A stretch of DNA of 64,000 bases from Paragonimus westermani (taxonomy: Eukaryota > Platyhelminthes > Trematoda > Plagiorchiida > Troglotrematidae), in the NCBI GenBank assembly GCA_008508345.1, contig QNGE01000950.1:60218-124217 (forward strand), given 5' to 3'. Positions 27,201-38,600 of the stretch are shown one piece after another. Within the stretch, counting starts at the first letter, position 1. Each line of letters starts with the position of its first letter. Both the position numbers and the translations under genes were made by a program. A model generated the notes under the pieces. It searched no databases, had not been told where the DNA came from, and was given only the letters and a program-made list of their open reading frames with translations.

Positions 27201-29436
27201 CGATGTGGTGCGCACATATCCTCGTTCGTCCCAATACCGCTCAAATGACGCTACTTAGTTAGGTATCAGTGTGGGTGGTATCCAGATTGAAATGTGGACT
27301 GACCAATTATGACAAGTGTTCATCGACCAAAAAACAACCGGGATAGCTTAATTGCATTTATCGAGAAGTGGCCCGACAAACAAGCGTGACCTCAACATCA
27401 AAGATGAAACGAGCCCACTAAATGATAGGCTCACTCGTGGGCGCAACATTCGCGTCGCACTGTAGTAAGTAGTTGTAGGCGTACAATTCTCGCGGTAGGC
27501 GTGATCGCCTTGGTACAAACGGTAGTCATTTAAGAAGCTCAATATATACCCTGAGGAGAGTTCTGGGACTATCAGTTAGAGATACTTGGGTAATTATTGT
27601 TTCCTTTCGAGACAACCAGAAAGCTTGAACATTACACAAAAGCGAATGTGGCTGGGTGTTTGAGTGTGTCACTTTGGTTACATTGGGAAATCAGCAGGTT
27701 CTCAGGTGTCTGTTATCATACAAATTGTTAGGTTACACACAGAACAATGAATACTGTGAGGATACACAAACTACACTAAAGAACAAAATCAAACGGGATT
27801 CGAGATCCGAACTATATGATTCGCCGTGGAAGTTGTTACTATCCAACCACCACAAACTCCGGGTACAGTAGGCCAAATGCTCACCTTACAGATATGGTGA
27901 CCGGTCATTAGCCTGTGATCAAAGCAGGAATTGGGAAGCAATAAAAATGGCATTGGAATCCACTCATTGCTTATGCTGTGCGCCGGCTGTGAACTCGTGT
28001 ACGAGTGTGTATGGTGTTAAAGCAGCAAAAATCAACAAATGCTTCACAATCGGCTGCAAGTCGATCGACAGCATGAAAAGCCAACATACAAGGATTGACA
28101 AAGCTTGGGATTACATCGAAATAATCAGACTTGTTGAAATTTCCTAGAAAGTTCGACTGGAAGAACAAAGGAACGAATTCCTCATCAGATCACCACAGTT
28201 GTATACGCAGGCAACGTGACAAAACAAAATCGATTTCTGATTCTGTATTAATCTAATTAAAACACAAGAAAGCAGGTCTCAGAAGCTGAGATGAGAAGAA
28301 AATGATTTAGAAGCCTGCGAGATATGACGCGGTTAACGGGTTTGACATGGGTGACAGTGAGTCAGTTATGCAAAACAATGAATGTGATACGATTGTTAAA
28401 ACAAAGATCTATACTAGAGCTGAATGAGATATCCATACCCACCAAATAAAGAAACGGACAGCATTGGCGACGATCGCTTTTTATCACGCAGGCGGCTATT
28501 TCCAATACAATATTTTGCCCGTAAAGGTCAACGACTGGGAAAGCTTTTTCCAGCCTCATTACGACAATTCGGCGAACTGTTGAACGGCAACGCATAATTT
28601 AAGGCACACCCGACACTAATCGTGCACAATCATTGGGATAATGGGCTGAATGAGTCACGTAGTCAGCAGACGGTTGAACGGGCACACGGCATCAGTCAGA
28701 CAGTTGTGGCTACATGGAAACTTCATAAAATATCACACGTGATGACGATCGAACACTTTTCCCAATCGTCACGAATGTGGGTGTCTCCTAGGTTGTCCTG
28801 TTCACCATAGATGAACACAAAGCCGACTATTAAAAAAACTTGTTTCTGTTAACGTATGCGGAAGACGTACGTTTCGGAGTTCAACGTTCAGAGATATCGA
28901 CCTGCAGAACGGCCCCAGAGAACTGGGCAGTTGGTCTAATGCACATTCGTTATCGCGCAACACGATCATACACGTTGTTATGTTCCATTTATACAGGTGC
29001 GCAGTACTAACAGCTTCTTGGGGATTGTCTCCAAATATGAGGCTCTCCGTAGGTCCAAGTCTGTTAAATATGTGGATGTTACACTAACCTATAACGTGAC
29101 ATGGTCTCGTCGTAATAGCGACGCCTTCATCAAAGCAGGAAGATCAAAGTTTTATAATTTGCGCTCGAAGTCCTTTCCATTCTCCTTTTCAATCCGTTTT
29201 GTGAATGCACGTGCATTGTTACCCGGTACTTTTCTGGTACTTTGGTCGAGGATTTTTAGTTTTTCTTCCATGTCCATGAAACCTTTGTCTGACAGTAACG
29301 TCATTCCTCGTTCCAATCTCATTGAATTTATCGCTTCAACAGTTCAAAATCGATTGCTTCAAAAAGGTTGTTCAATTATTAACATCCTCTTCATCGTGCT
29401 TATTCTAAATGTACATTAATATTCGTGCCTAATGTG
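15293..29436. other. Long intron stretch without a certain feature
   Basis: Fourteen kilobases with no convincing gene. Two possible JIP exons on the minus strand (18669-18737 and 26186-26314) have good splice signals but no clear homology. A plus-strand patch near 19040-19180 reads SPRIVTGTLVLSSYLPAAMP, followed by VESGTSLGDRCLVVEA, and looks like decayed coding sequence of a mobile element. Confidence 0.45.
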
Positions 29437-29520
29437 GAGTCAATGGCGCAGTGGTCAACATAGTTGCTTCATTTTCATGATGCAACCGTGCCAGAGTTCT
29501 AATCCCGGCCGTGGCAAGGA
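29437..29520 (+). repeat. tRNA-like element (SINE head or tRNA pseudogene)
   Basis: A-box sequence TGGCGCAGTGG at 29444-29454, a hairpin with GTTGC at 29463-29467 pairing with GCAAC at 29482-29486 in the anticodon-arm position, and a B box AGTTCTAATCC at 29495-29505. Spacing fits a tRNA-derived pol III promoter. There is no clean acceptor stem, so a functional tRNA gene is unlikely. No clear SINE tail is visible downstream. Confidence 0.6.
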
Positions 29521-30170
29521 TATGCACAACATTAACATCTTCAACTGGGTAATGCCACACACACAGTAACTGACAGGACTGACAATTCAACCACCCACCT
29601 TTGCCTTCAACCCATTTGTCGTCTAATTCATAAAGCTATCTGTCTCGAGGACCTCCCGGACTCTGCAGCAAGTGGTTCGAACAGCTGGCATTCAACGAAC
29701 GAGGACTCGAAATTCTTTATCTTAACGAGTGTAGTTTAGGGATTTAGGTGACTTCAAACTCAATAACACCAGTTGTCGGAACTTACATCTCAGTCCGGAA
29801 AAGGAGATGTATTACTGATGGGCTCCAGTGCCTCCTTGAGAAGTGGGTAAGCCGATGGGCTTGTCCGAATGAAAAGGCTGCGACCTAATGTGGGTGGGGC
29901 TCAATCTCATGTAATCTCCAATCTAACCAATCAAATCATCCTCAATAGGCGAGATGGACTGGATACGCTACTACCCCGCAATATGTCCCTGAGAGTAGAT
30001 ATGTTATCGATAATCCAGCGACGCGAACTTCTGTGAAAATTAATGATTGTGGAGATTCAATTGATGATCAGACCGATAACCGCCAACCTAAGCACCATGC
30101 AGAAGTGGCAAGCTAAGCTCCTCATGCAAAGGAACAACGTGTTCTTCCAGAAGGTCGCGTGTTACCATAC

Positions 30171-30264
30171 CTCTGGTATATGATTGGGGTGGAATTGTTT
30201 TCGTAAAAGGAAGTCCACGAAAAAATGGGAGTAAATAGCAATCAGTGGGTAGTGAGCGGGCAAA
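30171..30264 (-). CDS. Possible JIP exon following RH2
   Basis: Candidate 94-base exon with a strong acceptor (GGATTGTTTCAG) and donor (CAGAG|GTATGG). It starts in phase 0, as needed after the RH2 exon, and ends in phase 1. The translation contains LLPFFRGLPFTKTIPPQSYT, which recalls the hydrophobic segment with FF and a Pro-rich tail that follows RH2 in vertebrate JIP3/JIP4. The resemblance is weak, and another frame is also open here. Confidence 0.38.
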
Positions 30265-30850
30265 CTGAAACAATCCGTTATAGAGATCATGACGAAACAC
30301 AGTATTTCGATTGATGTTGACGCTGTAAAACAAGCGACGTTAAGCAATGCCTGTTAGAGAAATTCCTAACATCAATTCATTCATTTTACAAACCTTTTCA
30401 GTGACATCAGGGCACTTCGAACCGAACTGTCGTTATTCACGTAATCTTGATCGTGGAAGGTCCGAAGCCTCAAAGATCTGGTAGACAAGTTTTCACACAG
30501 AGACTGTCACGTGAAAGATTGCCGTGCAACCCCATACCGGACTGGTGTACTGAAGCTCGAAAATAGCTGACTGATCACTAAGCAATGTATCTGGATATTT
30601 ACAAACGAAATATTTGTCCTTGGAGAAAAGTCAGCGAGGTTACCACCAGCTGCTAAATGAGATTGGCAGTCAGTGTGTTGCGAAACGTCATCACACTTTT
30701 TAACAACAGTGTTCGAATCCAAAAAGCAGAGCATGCCTGCAAACACCGTTGTAAATCATGTGCGATGGAGTGAAAATATCGAATAACACAAAAATTGCAA
30801 CGCGGAGCTGTCACTCACAAATTTTGCAACGACTGCAAAGGACGTGTTAC

Positions 30851-31054
30851 AGAGGACGTCGATGACGCACCACTCGTTCCGCCCAAGCCAACGAGCAATT
30901 CCGGATGTCCTTTTTGTCCCGCACGAAGTGTCTCGGATAAACGCACGGCCTCTTGCAACTCCATTAAACGTTCTTTATATTGATTGCGTTCAGACAACAC
31001 GCGGGACATCTCGGCCCTTGTAAATCGCTTCCGGTGCATGGATCCTCCAGTGTC
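30851..31054 (-). CDS. JIP3/JIP4-like protein, RH2 exon
   Basis: 204-base exon in phase 0 at both ends. It carries the hallmark RH2 motif of JIP3/JIP4, [20 protein letters not shown] followed by [10 protein letters not shown], almost identical to the vertebrate sequence. RH2 of this family contacts small GTPases such as Rab36/ARF6-type partners (family knowledge). After it come a Gly/Ser/Thr-rich tail ([13 protein letters not shown]) and a TCT|GTAACA donor, which is not strong; the frame stays open past it to a stop at 30815, so the 3' boundary is tentative. The acceptor TTGTACAG at 31055 is good. Confidence 0.93.
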
Positions 31055-32165
31055 CTGTACAACGGATAAAACGTGTGCACATGCAAACAACCCATTTCTA
31101 AAAATCGCGTTTTCGAATTTTGAACAAGAAGCAGACACAGCGACGACAGTTCAACAAAGAAGCACATTCATATTGAGATATAGCTGATAGACCATAATGT
31201 TTTTGCATGCTTCTTTCTATCCACGCAGTTAGTTCAATGTCAACATCAATCAAAACCCAGTAGAGTCACAGCAGGGCAGTTCGACAAGGTGTTCAATCAC
31301 AATCTAACAATAGACTCTCCTGACTGAGATGGGACGAATAAATCGTCGTTGCAGGGGTCGATAACAGATGTACACTGCACCAAGTAGCAAACGAAAGAGG
31401 TGAGTAAAGCGAGATAATGTGAGTTGTCGAAAGGTTAAAGTTTCCACTAGACAAAGTGACAACTGGGGAACCATGCTACTTCGAGATGCAATGGAGAAAT
31501 TGAAGCCGTTGATTAAGGAACCCTACTGAATGAGAAGGAAGGCAGTAACAACGATTAGAGCTAGACTGAACAATTAACAAAAAAAGTTACGAGTTTCTCT
31601 TCGAAATCCCATAGCAAGGCTGTCAAGATAACGCGTTCCGTGAAAGCTTTAAAAATTGGTGAACCAGAGCAACAGCCTACACATTATAATTATGACGGTC
31701 CGTGAGTGACCTTGATCACCAGAATTATCTTACGGGCGGAGTGTGGCTGCTAAACGGCCACTGGGAGCCGCCGCCATTGAGATTCATGGACGGAAAAACT
31801 AAGAATGAACCACACACGTCGATAAGACGGTGATAAAAATGGCTGCTTCATGGACAAACGGGCCAATAATGTAACACAAACCATGTGGTTTTTGTCAGCA
31901 GTGCATACACAAATATCAGTGGGGATGTTTACAGCTCAGTTAGCCTACTTTTGAACGTACGAAAAGGCAAATTCTCTGTAAAATCAGTTTTCAAACAAAT
32001 AACTGAACACTGGAATAATCATCGTATACAGTTAATCGTGTTCACTAATCCGCCTACTTCCACGTTTGTTGTGCCAGCAACAACGAAACTGACGTGACGG
32101 TTATCCACGTCTATGTAGCAATTGAACGGATTCCGCGAAAAGAATACAACTAGCACAAGAGGTAC

Positions 32166-32327
32166 ACTTGTTTTTCTTATGCGTGACCGCTCTCGTATTA
32201 TCAGTGCCGATTTTGTGATATGTTTATGCAATAGTGCCATATCTTCTTGCTGCAAAGCTAGTTTGCGTTCGTACGAACGTGCTTGCGACGAGACGTATGA
32301 ACAAGCCACGATGTAACAAACGTGATT
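32166..32327 (-). CDS. JIP3/JIP4-like protein, coiled-coil exon before RH2
   Basis: Exon between the second coiled coil and RH2. The core (ARSYERKLALQQEDMALLHK) is coiled-coil-like and lies where JIP proteins have a charged helix. With the acceptor TTGCACAG at 32328 and the donor AGT|GTACCT the exon is 162 bases and phase 0 at both ends, which fits both neighbours. That choice adds an unusual Cys-containing stretch (NHVCYIVACSYVSSQ) before the coil. An alternative start at 32292 would need a different donor in the preceding exon. Boundaries are therefore less certain than the coding call. Confidence 0.6.
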
Positions 32328-32478
32328 CTGTGCAATGAGGCGTTTGGCAGAAAAAAATTACTCTTCTGATATCGAATCCTGGTATGGATTTGAGACGCCA
32401 CAACATAGTAAGAGAGAAACACTATGCTATACAAGACCTTAAACAGTTTTTTCAATAGGTAAAAGTGATTACTGAATG

Positions 32479-32479
<1 letters not shown>

Positions 32480-32512
<33 letters not shown>
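32480..32512. repeat. (TA)n microsatellite
   Basis: Uninterrupted TA dinucleotide run of about 33 bases in the short intron zone near the RH2 exon of the JIP gene. Confidence 0.98.
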
Positions 32513-32514
<2 letters not shown>

Positions 32515-32938
32515 CATGCCCAACTAAACACATCAACAAAAGATCGATGGGTGAAATCTGTCACTGAATACTAATTGAGCTATCTACATCGTGAACGAAC
32601 CTTTTGTGCTAGAGGCAAGTGAATTAGCAGAACATCCCTTTGTTTTCTATGGAAGAAATCGGGGGCACGTTCATAAAAGGATGTGGACGACATTTTAAAC
32701 AGGATAAACCGACCGTGCCTAATATGAATCTAATAGGTCGGTGAATAGCATATTTTCCTCAGGAACATGTAGACCGCAGGACATGCACTAATGAGCAGCT
32801 CTAAAAAGAGCGAAACATGATCCGACTATGTCCTTTAGAACAGGGCTAGCTGGAACGCCTTACATGTGCAAATTGAGTAATACAAGGAACAGAGAATCAA
32901 CTGTCCACCAGTCCATCCTCATGGCACTCTGAACCTAC

Positions 32939-33095
32939 CTCAACTTTGTGGGACAAGGCAGATAAGCGTTCCTTCAACTCGTCCGCCTCAGTTCGAGCTT
33001 CTGTCAACAACTGGTCGGTAGTAGCCAGTTCAGTCTGCAGACTGGATCGGATCTGGGTAAGCAATGTCACTGATTCTTTCAATGTGGCGTTCTCA
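32939..33095 (-). CDS. JIP3/JIP4-like protein, second coiled-coil exon
   Basis: 157-base exon, starting with one base that completes the codon from the 57-base exon and ending in phase 0 at a GAG|GTAGGT donor. The translation has heptad-like spacing (ENATLKESVTLLTQIRSSLQ, then TELATTDQLLTEARTEADEL and KERLSALSHKVE) and corresponds to the long second coiled coil of JIP3/JIP4 between the conserved NALNVVK motif and the RH2 segment. The intron before it is only about 0.5 kb, much shorter than most introns of this gene. Confidence 0.86.
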
Positions 33096-33611
33096 CTATG
33101 TAGTAGCAGGGAAACGAAAAAGAAACAAGCAGAATGACGATTGGGGCTCTACAGGTTAAATAATGTGAGATTCACAATCATCTTCGGATCAAAGTGTAAT
33201 GAACACATGTCAACAGTTCGAGAATGAGAACCCTGCACAAACAATAGGCATCCTGCAACCAGGAACAGCTTGGAATAGCATGGGTTCAGTCAACAGAAAA
33301 TGAAACCCTCATGAAGTCTTATTCAGAAAGCCAAAAGATGATCTATCAACTTGGAAACAGCCATAAAAGAGCAACCAGACGAGTAGTTGCATTACTGATG
33401 AACGAGTTCTAATGTAGGCACTTTATCATATCATGGTTACGCAGATGCAACGATATGAACTCAACTTCACAAAGTTTACATAATGAAAAAATACGAGCCG
33501 AAAGCAATCACAGAACAGCAAACGATGTGTTTTCAATAACCTGCATAGGGATGCATGTTTTTCACAAAAAGGACATGGAACAAACATGACAACGAAAACT
33601 GTAGGACTCAC

Positions 33612-33668
33612 AAATTCAACGAGTCAATTTTGGCGAGAAGATCATCTTTGACGACGTTGAGGGCATTT
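33612..33668 (-). CDS. JIP3/JIP4-like protein, 57-base coiled-coil exon
   Basis: Short exon: one base, 18 codons and two bases. The translation NALNVVKDDLLAKIDSLN is close to the highly conserved JIP3/JIP4 motif at the start of the second coiled coil (NALNVVKNDLIAKVD). The acceptor is GTCATTTAG and the donor is GTGAGT. The two trailing bases TT join the leading T of the next exon at 33095 to give a Phe codon, so the reading frame runs on as SLNFENATLKES. The preceding exon must end in phase 2 and probably encodes an LLET(K)-like sequence; I could not find it. Confidence 0.88.
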
Positions 33669-33849
33669 CTAAATGACGACGAAACATAGAGGGAAGCAAC
33701 GAAATGCGATGGAAAAGTCAGAACAGATAACCGAACAGAAGAGTTTGAGGTCCTATAGTATGTGGAAATATGCCATACATGGCTTAATAAGCAGACATTT
33801 TAACGAGGTGGATTTAATGCGCAATTTTAGCGGGTTGGATAATGTTCAG

Positions 33850-33950
33850 TAGTAAGGGCAACGAACAGTGACCGTCAAGTTCGTTCCCTAAACACGAGGA
33901 CTGCAGTTCGATCCCTTGTTGAATTAGGAAAAGGAGTGCCATAGTGGAAT
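33850..33950 (+). repeat. tRNA-like SINE relic
   Basis: The stretch TTCGTTCCCTAAACACGAGG followed by ACTGCAGTTCGATCCC has the form of the anticodon-to-T-arm part of a tRNA-derived SINE, with GCAGTTCGATCCC as the B box. The A box upstream is not convincing. It lies about 100 bases before the GC-rich repeat block. Confidence 0.45.
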
Positions 33951-34053
33951 TTGATTGTGATCGAAATGATTGCTTATAATGATTTCCATCAAAAACAATT
34001 CTGAGTACGAAAGGCCATGGGGAAAATCTGATTATTAGGCAACTTTTAATCAT

Positions 34054-34592
34054 ACTGTAGCGAGAAGGCGTCCAACAAAGCACAATCTTTATCGTCCAAA
34101 TCGCTAGTCACATGCAACGCGCGCTCTCTCGTTTATAAGTCGCAATTCCAACCCGCAGCACCCCCCGGTTTCCGTTCACACGTCGTGTGCACTTCTAACC
34201 GGTTTACGTGCGTGACCGGTGCCTTCTATCGGAGGGTTTTTCGCTTGCCATTCCTCGTCTGTTTGTCCGATTCCGTTGCGCGATGGCTCGTCCGGCTGCT
34301 CGTGCTGTCCGCCATCCACCCAGTGTTGGCCTTGACCGTATTCCAACATCGTGTCGAGATGTTCCTCTGAATGTTGGAAAAACCACGCCTCCGATCTGGC
34401 CGTCTGTCGTATTTCGCCTGCCCTGCCTCGCCCGTTGGTCCGATCCAGTCGAGCGATGACTCATCCGGTCGCGCACGTTGTCCTTGATCCGATCGCGGCA
34501 GGTTTTCGAACGTACCTCCCCCCCACGTTGAGGTATTCGGCCGAGCGTTCGAAAACTCGCACCCCCGACCTGGCAATCCACCACAATACATT
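34054..34592 (-). repeat. GC-rich repeat with two tandem units of about 173 bases
   Basis: Units 34242-34414 and 34415-34587 align with each other: both carry CTCGTCTGTTTGTCCGATTC / CTCGCCCGTTGGTCCGATCC, then GCGATGGCTCGTCCGG / GCGATGACTCATCCGG, then GACCGTATTCCAAC / GATCCGATCGC and a final CTCCGATCTGGC / CCCCGACCTGGC. The base composition is far more GC-rich than the surroundings. Open frames of over 100 codons run through it on both strands but look like a by-product of the composition. 34054-34091 is shared with the 15 kb copy. Confidence 0.75.
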
Positions 34593-35085
34593 CACTCCCT
34601 TCCGTCCACTAAATAACTCATAGCCATAGAAGTCCAGAGGATTCGGTAGTAACACGATGCACACAGTCTTGCTGTTGTAAAAATGCGAGTTGGTGATCCA
34701 GTGTTAACGATATCCGGTGCGGCAATCACTCGGTTTTTTTCGAGGTCACAATGAGATGAAGGAACTAATTCGAAAAACCGAATGATGTAATACCCACGAG
34801 CGCGTAGGGTAGTGTCCAGGCCCCATTTGCTTAGCATAGCCATGACATTCAAATGAATATCACACAGGAGCTGATATCGAGATTGTGTAATGATGGCGAT
34901 GTTAGCAATTGAGTACACCATAGGGGGTTCGACCTCTTCTTGATTAGTTCAACTACTTCTGTATAAACGTTTAAAAAACGGCAAACCCCGTGGAACCGTT
35001 TGAAAAAGATAGAAGACTGTAATATGTCCGCACCAAGTTTAGTATGAATGGAGTCGAACAGTTTGGGCGTGGTGTTTAGCAAGTT

Positions 35086-35655
35086 ATTGATGAACAGATC
35101 GGTATGAAGAGAGCAGTCATCAAATCAGTCGTCAATGGAGCTATTAAGGTCTGCACCAATGAACTATCCAAAACAACAGTCATTTCTCACATTAAAGAAA
35201 TGCTAGCCGATAATCACTATCCAAATGTATTTGTTGAGAATACAATCAAGCACATGTCCACCAAGGAGGAGACCAAAACGACCAGAACTTTCAAGTCTAC
35301 TGTGCAAATACCGTATGGTGAACAAACATCTAAAAAAATTCGATCCATTCTTTGAGTAGGCTATCCAGACTGTATTTCGATTAGACAATACCTTAGAACG
35401 GATGATGACGCATCCTTAGGGTCCAGTCTGTATGGACGACCAGACACACTGTGTTCACGAAATCAAACGCGGTGATTGTACTGCTAGCTATATTGGAGAG
35501 ACAAGTAGATAACTGAAAGTACGTGTTGCCGAACACAAGAGGAACGCGAGCTTTCCTCTTAAAGACGCACGTCAACTTCAGAAGCTAGAGAAGGATTCGG
35601 CCATCCCACTACATGCACTGTCATCAATGCATGTTTTGATCAAGCTTGAGTGATC
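35086..35655 (+). mobile_element. Penelope-like element fragment with GIY-YIG endonuclease
   Basis: Plus-strand fragment in a JIP intron. 35104-35355 encodes the end of the reverse transcriptase (MKRAVIKSVVNGAIKVC ... IPYGEQTSKKIRSIL). After a frameshift near 35355 the frame continues with VFRLDNTLERMM, then at 35450-35570 CVHEIKRGDCTASYIGETSR, a stop, and LKVRVAEHKRNASF. The C-x(8)-C spacing followed by the Y-I-G core and the downstream R-x-x-E-H-K are typical of the endonuclease of Penelope-like elements. The stop right after the core shows a dead copy. The catalytic polymerase motifs are absent. Confidence 0.82.
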
Positions 35656-38600
35656 CACAAACTGTGTTCTCTTACCAAACTGAAAAGTGAAGAGTGACCG
35701 AATGTGAGTAAACATTCGAACATAAGAGGTGGTGTACTGATTACCTATAAGGACAACAGACAGGTGTGCATTTTGTTTATTCCCATCAAATGTACGTATA
35801 AGAAATATAACAGCAATAACAAAACAAGCAGAGAGTTTGGTCCAGATCGACTCGTCGTTGGTTCGCAACCAGCAGAAGCCGCGACTTTTCACAATAGGAT
35901 CGTTTTATGACTAGGAAACTTGACATATCACTCATATCATACTCAGCGTCAAGGCTATTCAAAGTATTGCAGCAACAACATTTGCGCATATATCGAAGAC
36001 CACCAACGTCGAAGGCTGAGAATACCTTCCACAGGGCTAGCAAACGTCTGTCGTTGGTAAGTCAACTGAAACATACTTCCTGCTTCCCAAGAACATGCCA
36101 TCCATACGTTCGTAAATCAAGTCGGTTCAAGTTAATTTCTTACACAGACAACCGAAACAGCGTTGATGAGTCCCAGAATCAAAACTGTCCGATCAGATTA
36201 GGCCACGATATTGAATTGGCAGAATGGATTCACTCATTCACACACAGACTGTGTAATCGACGAAAACTGCTCCATTTACATTGATAACAACCGCTCTTCT
36301 CCTTAGAAGTCACGTAGGATCTCTGGCGGAAATTCTGGGAAAGTGTTCCATGAGTGGATGAGTATAACTTATAGCCATAACAGGTTCAAAATAATACGGT
36401 CTTTGCCAACAGAGCGACCTGAAGACCAGAGAACCAGCTAATGTTGCGCTTCAAATTCAATCTGAGGTGATCGTGTGATTCCGTCGTGGCTGTTTACCAT
36501 GTTTCGTACTCAATGCATTTATTTTATTTATTCGAACAAAAAACTACCCACGGGCCCCTGAAACCGGATTTGTTTCCCATAAAAATTGTTTGTCATCGAA
36601 TGGACAACAGGGAAGATACTGTGGGAGGGTGGGATAGTTGTACGAATTTGTCTCGGTTTACACACCCAGACAGATTGTGAAAGCGATATTCTGTTGAACA
36701 GTCGAAACAAGATTGCTAGCAAAACACTGACACGCGATCATAACGCGTTACCACTAGTCCCGGTCACGTGCTCTATCAGCCATTACATCTGCAAGGTCTC
36801 TTGCAACTGCGGCAGCTTTTAAGTCGGTAGGATAAAGAGAACATTTGGAACACCATGTGCCAAAGTAGGTGAAAAAGCTATTACCAAACGTGCTAGTGAA
36901 TGACAATCAACAATCAGGAAAAACCACGTTTCTCATCGCGCGGTACTTATCGATTACAGATCACAATGCCACCACTGTAACAGTGTTTAATGTTCCAGTG
37001 AATGCCTACAGCTCACAAACTTCGAAGTACTGTGAGGATATGAGCTGAATAACCGCTAAGTTAGGTCGCAGCTTTCGTACTTGGGAGGACCTTTTAATGA
37101 GCTCTTTGTGAAAGAAGCTTGCAGGAAACTATATTTGAATTAGAAAGCCGTAATACAGCGTGACTGCAGTTTAGTCTATACCAAACAAACCTCTAATTAA
37201 TAAACGGTTATGTGAGGCCTCATTGAACTCCTGTCAGCAGCTGACTTACTTGCGCTAAAAAAATGACAGATTGGTGATCTTCGTTGGCCATAGGTGTAAT
37301 TATCAATGTTACGCAGAATCAGCAAAAGAAGTGTTGTATCTGGTTTCACAATCATTACAGGTCTATGAGCAATGCGCATACGCAACATTAATTCACATTG
37401 CAATTTGGCTTTCGATTAACCTATTCAAATACTCCTATACACATTTGGGCAGCTTGCCACAAAACAGCCCATATGTGGAATAGTACCTCGCAGAGCAATA
37501 AACGCTCTATAGAAAAAACTTTTCGCTTTTCTTTTTCTTAAAAAAGGTCCGTCTTTCAATATGGTTAAAGTTGTTACTAATGACAAATGAAGATAGTATA
37601 AACATGCATTCAGCCATAATTTGGAATGGTGATCAAATGGAGACAAGAAATGTCGATGGTACACACAACTCACTTGGTTGCTACCAATTCGATGTTCTGT
37701 TTGATCAATATATCGATCTCTTTGCGCATACCCGCTGAAACAAACATACAGTTTAGCGAAACGCACTTACAGGGGTGCAGTTAAGCGAATAGAAGAAAAT
37801 CAACCAGTACGGAAACGCTCAAACAAACACACTCTAGATACATCGACATCAGAAATGAACCAGGAGAATAAAAGTAACCATCTTCGTTACCACATAAGAT
37901 CAAGGAGGTGTAACTGTTCAGCGTCAACTACTGAAACAATAACCGCGTGGTTCTAATCAGCAGCAACTCAAATCTTGCCGCCTGAGTCGAACTGATCGGA
38001 CAACACACTATCAAGTTGTTCCGGTAGACCAAAGAACTAAAACGACCAGCAATAGCCAACACCTGCGCTCACTCCACAGAGTGTGCGCGACATTACCACA
38101 ACAGGTCAGTGAGTAAATCCTGGTTGTTGGTAAGCGAGTGGACACATATTGCCAACCCGTTGTGTTCGGCCAAACAATGCTCGCCAGTGGCCACGTCAAG
38201 CTCCCTTCTTTGTCTTTCATCAGGTCGGTTCTGATATTGCTTTACACTTGGTACCTTGTGAGTTCATATGAATAGTTAAAAAATGCACCTACCTTTGAAG
38301 TTATACCAGCGATGTAGGATTATCATAAGAACCTGTAAAACTAATGGCGATGACCTGGATGGCACTTTTGCCATTAGCAGCGCCAGTATGATTTCCGTAT
38401 CTCAGTATATAATAATGCACCCGTGCGAACTGCCCTTCTTAACGGCTGTGAAACCCGGCTATCCAGCGTACAGGATGCCCAAAAGGGAACCTTATTTGAT
38501 AGAAGATGCCTTTGAGTCACGGCGCCGTCTGAAGGTAGCACCACAAAAGTAACGACGATGATCGCCGGCAGATTTTATCGACCGCTAAGCGAAGGTTTAG

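Noticed and set aside
34204..34591. Open frames of 121-126 codons on the minus strand at 34.2-34.6 kb
   Set aside because: They run through a GC-rich tandem repeat, are open on both strands and are Arg/Ser-rich because of composition.
34592..34921. 109-codon minus-strand open frame at 34.6-34.9 kb
   Set aside because: The peptide is not clearly related to any family I know and no splice sites frame it; left unassigned.
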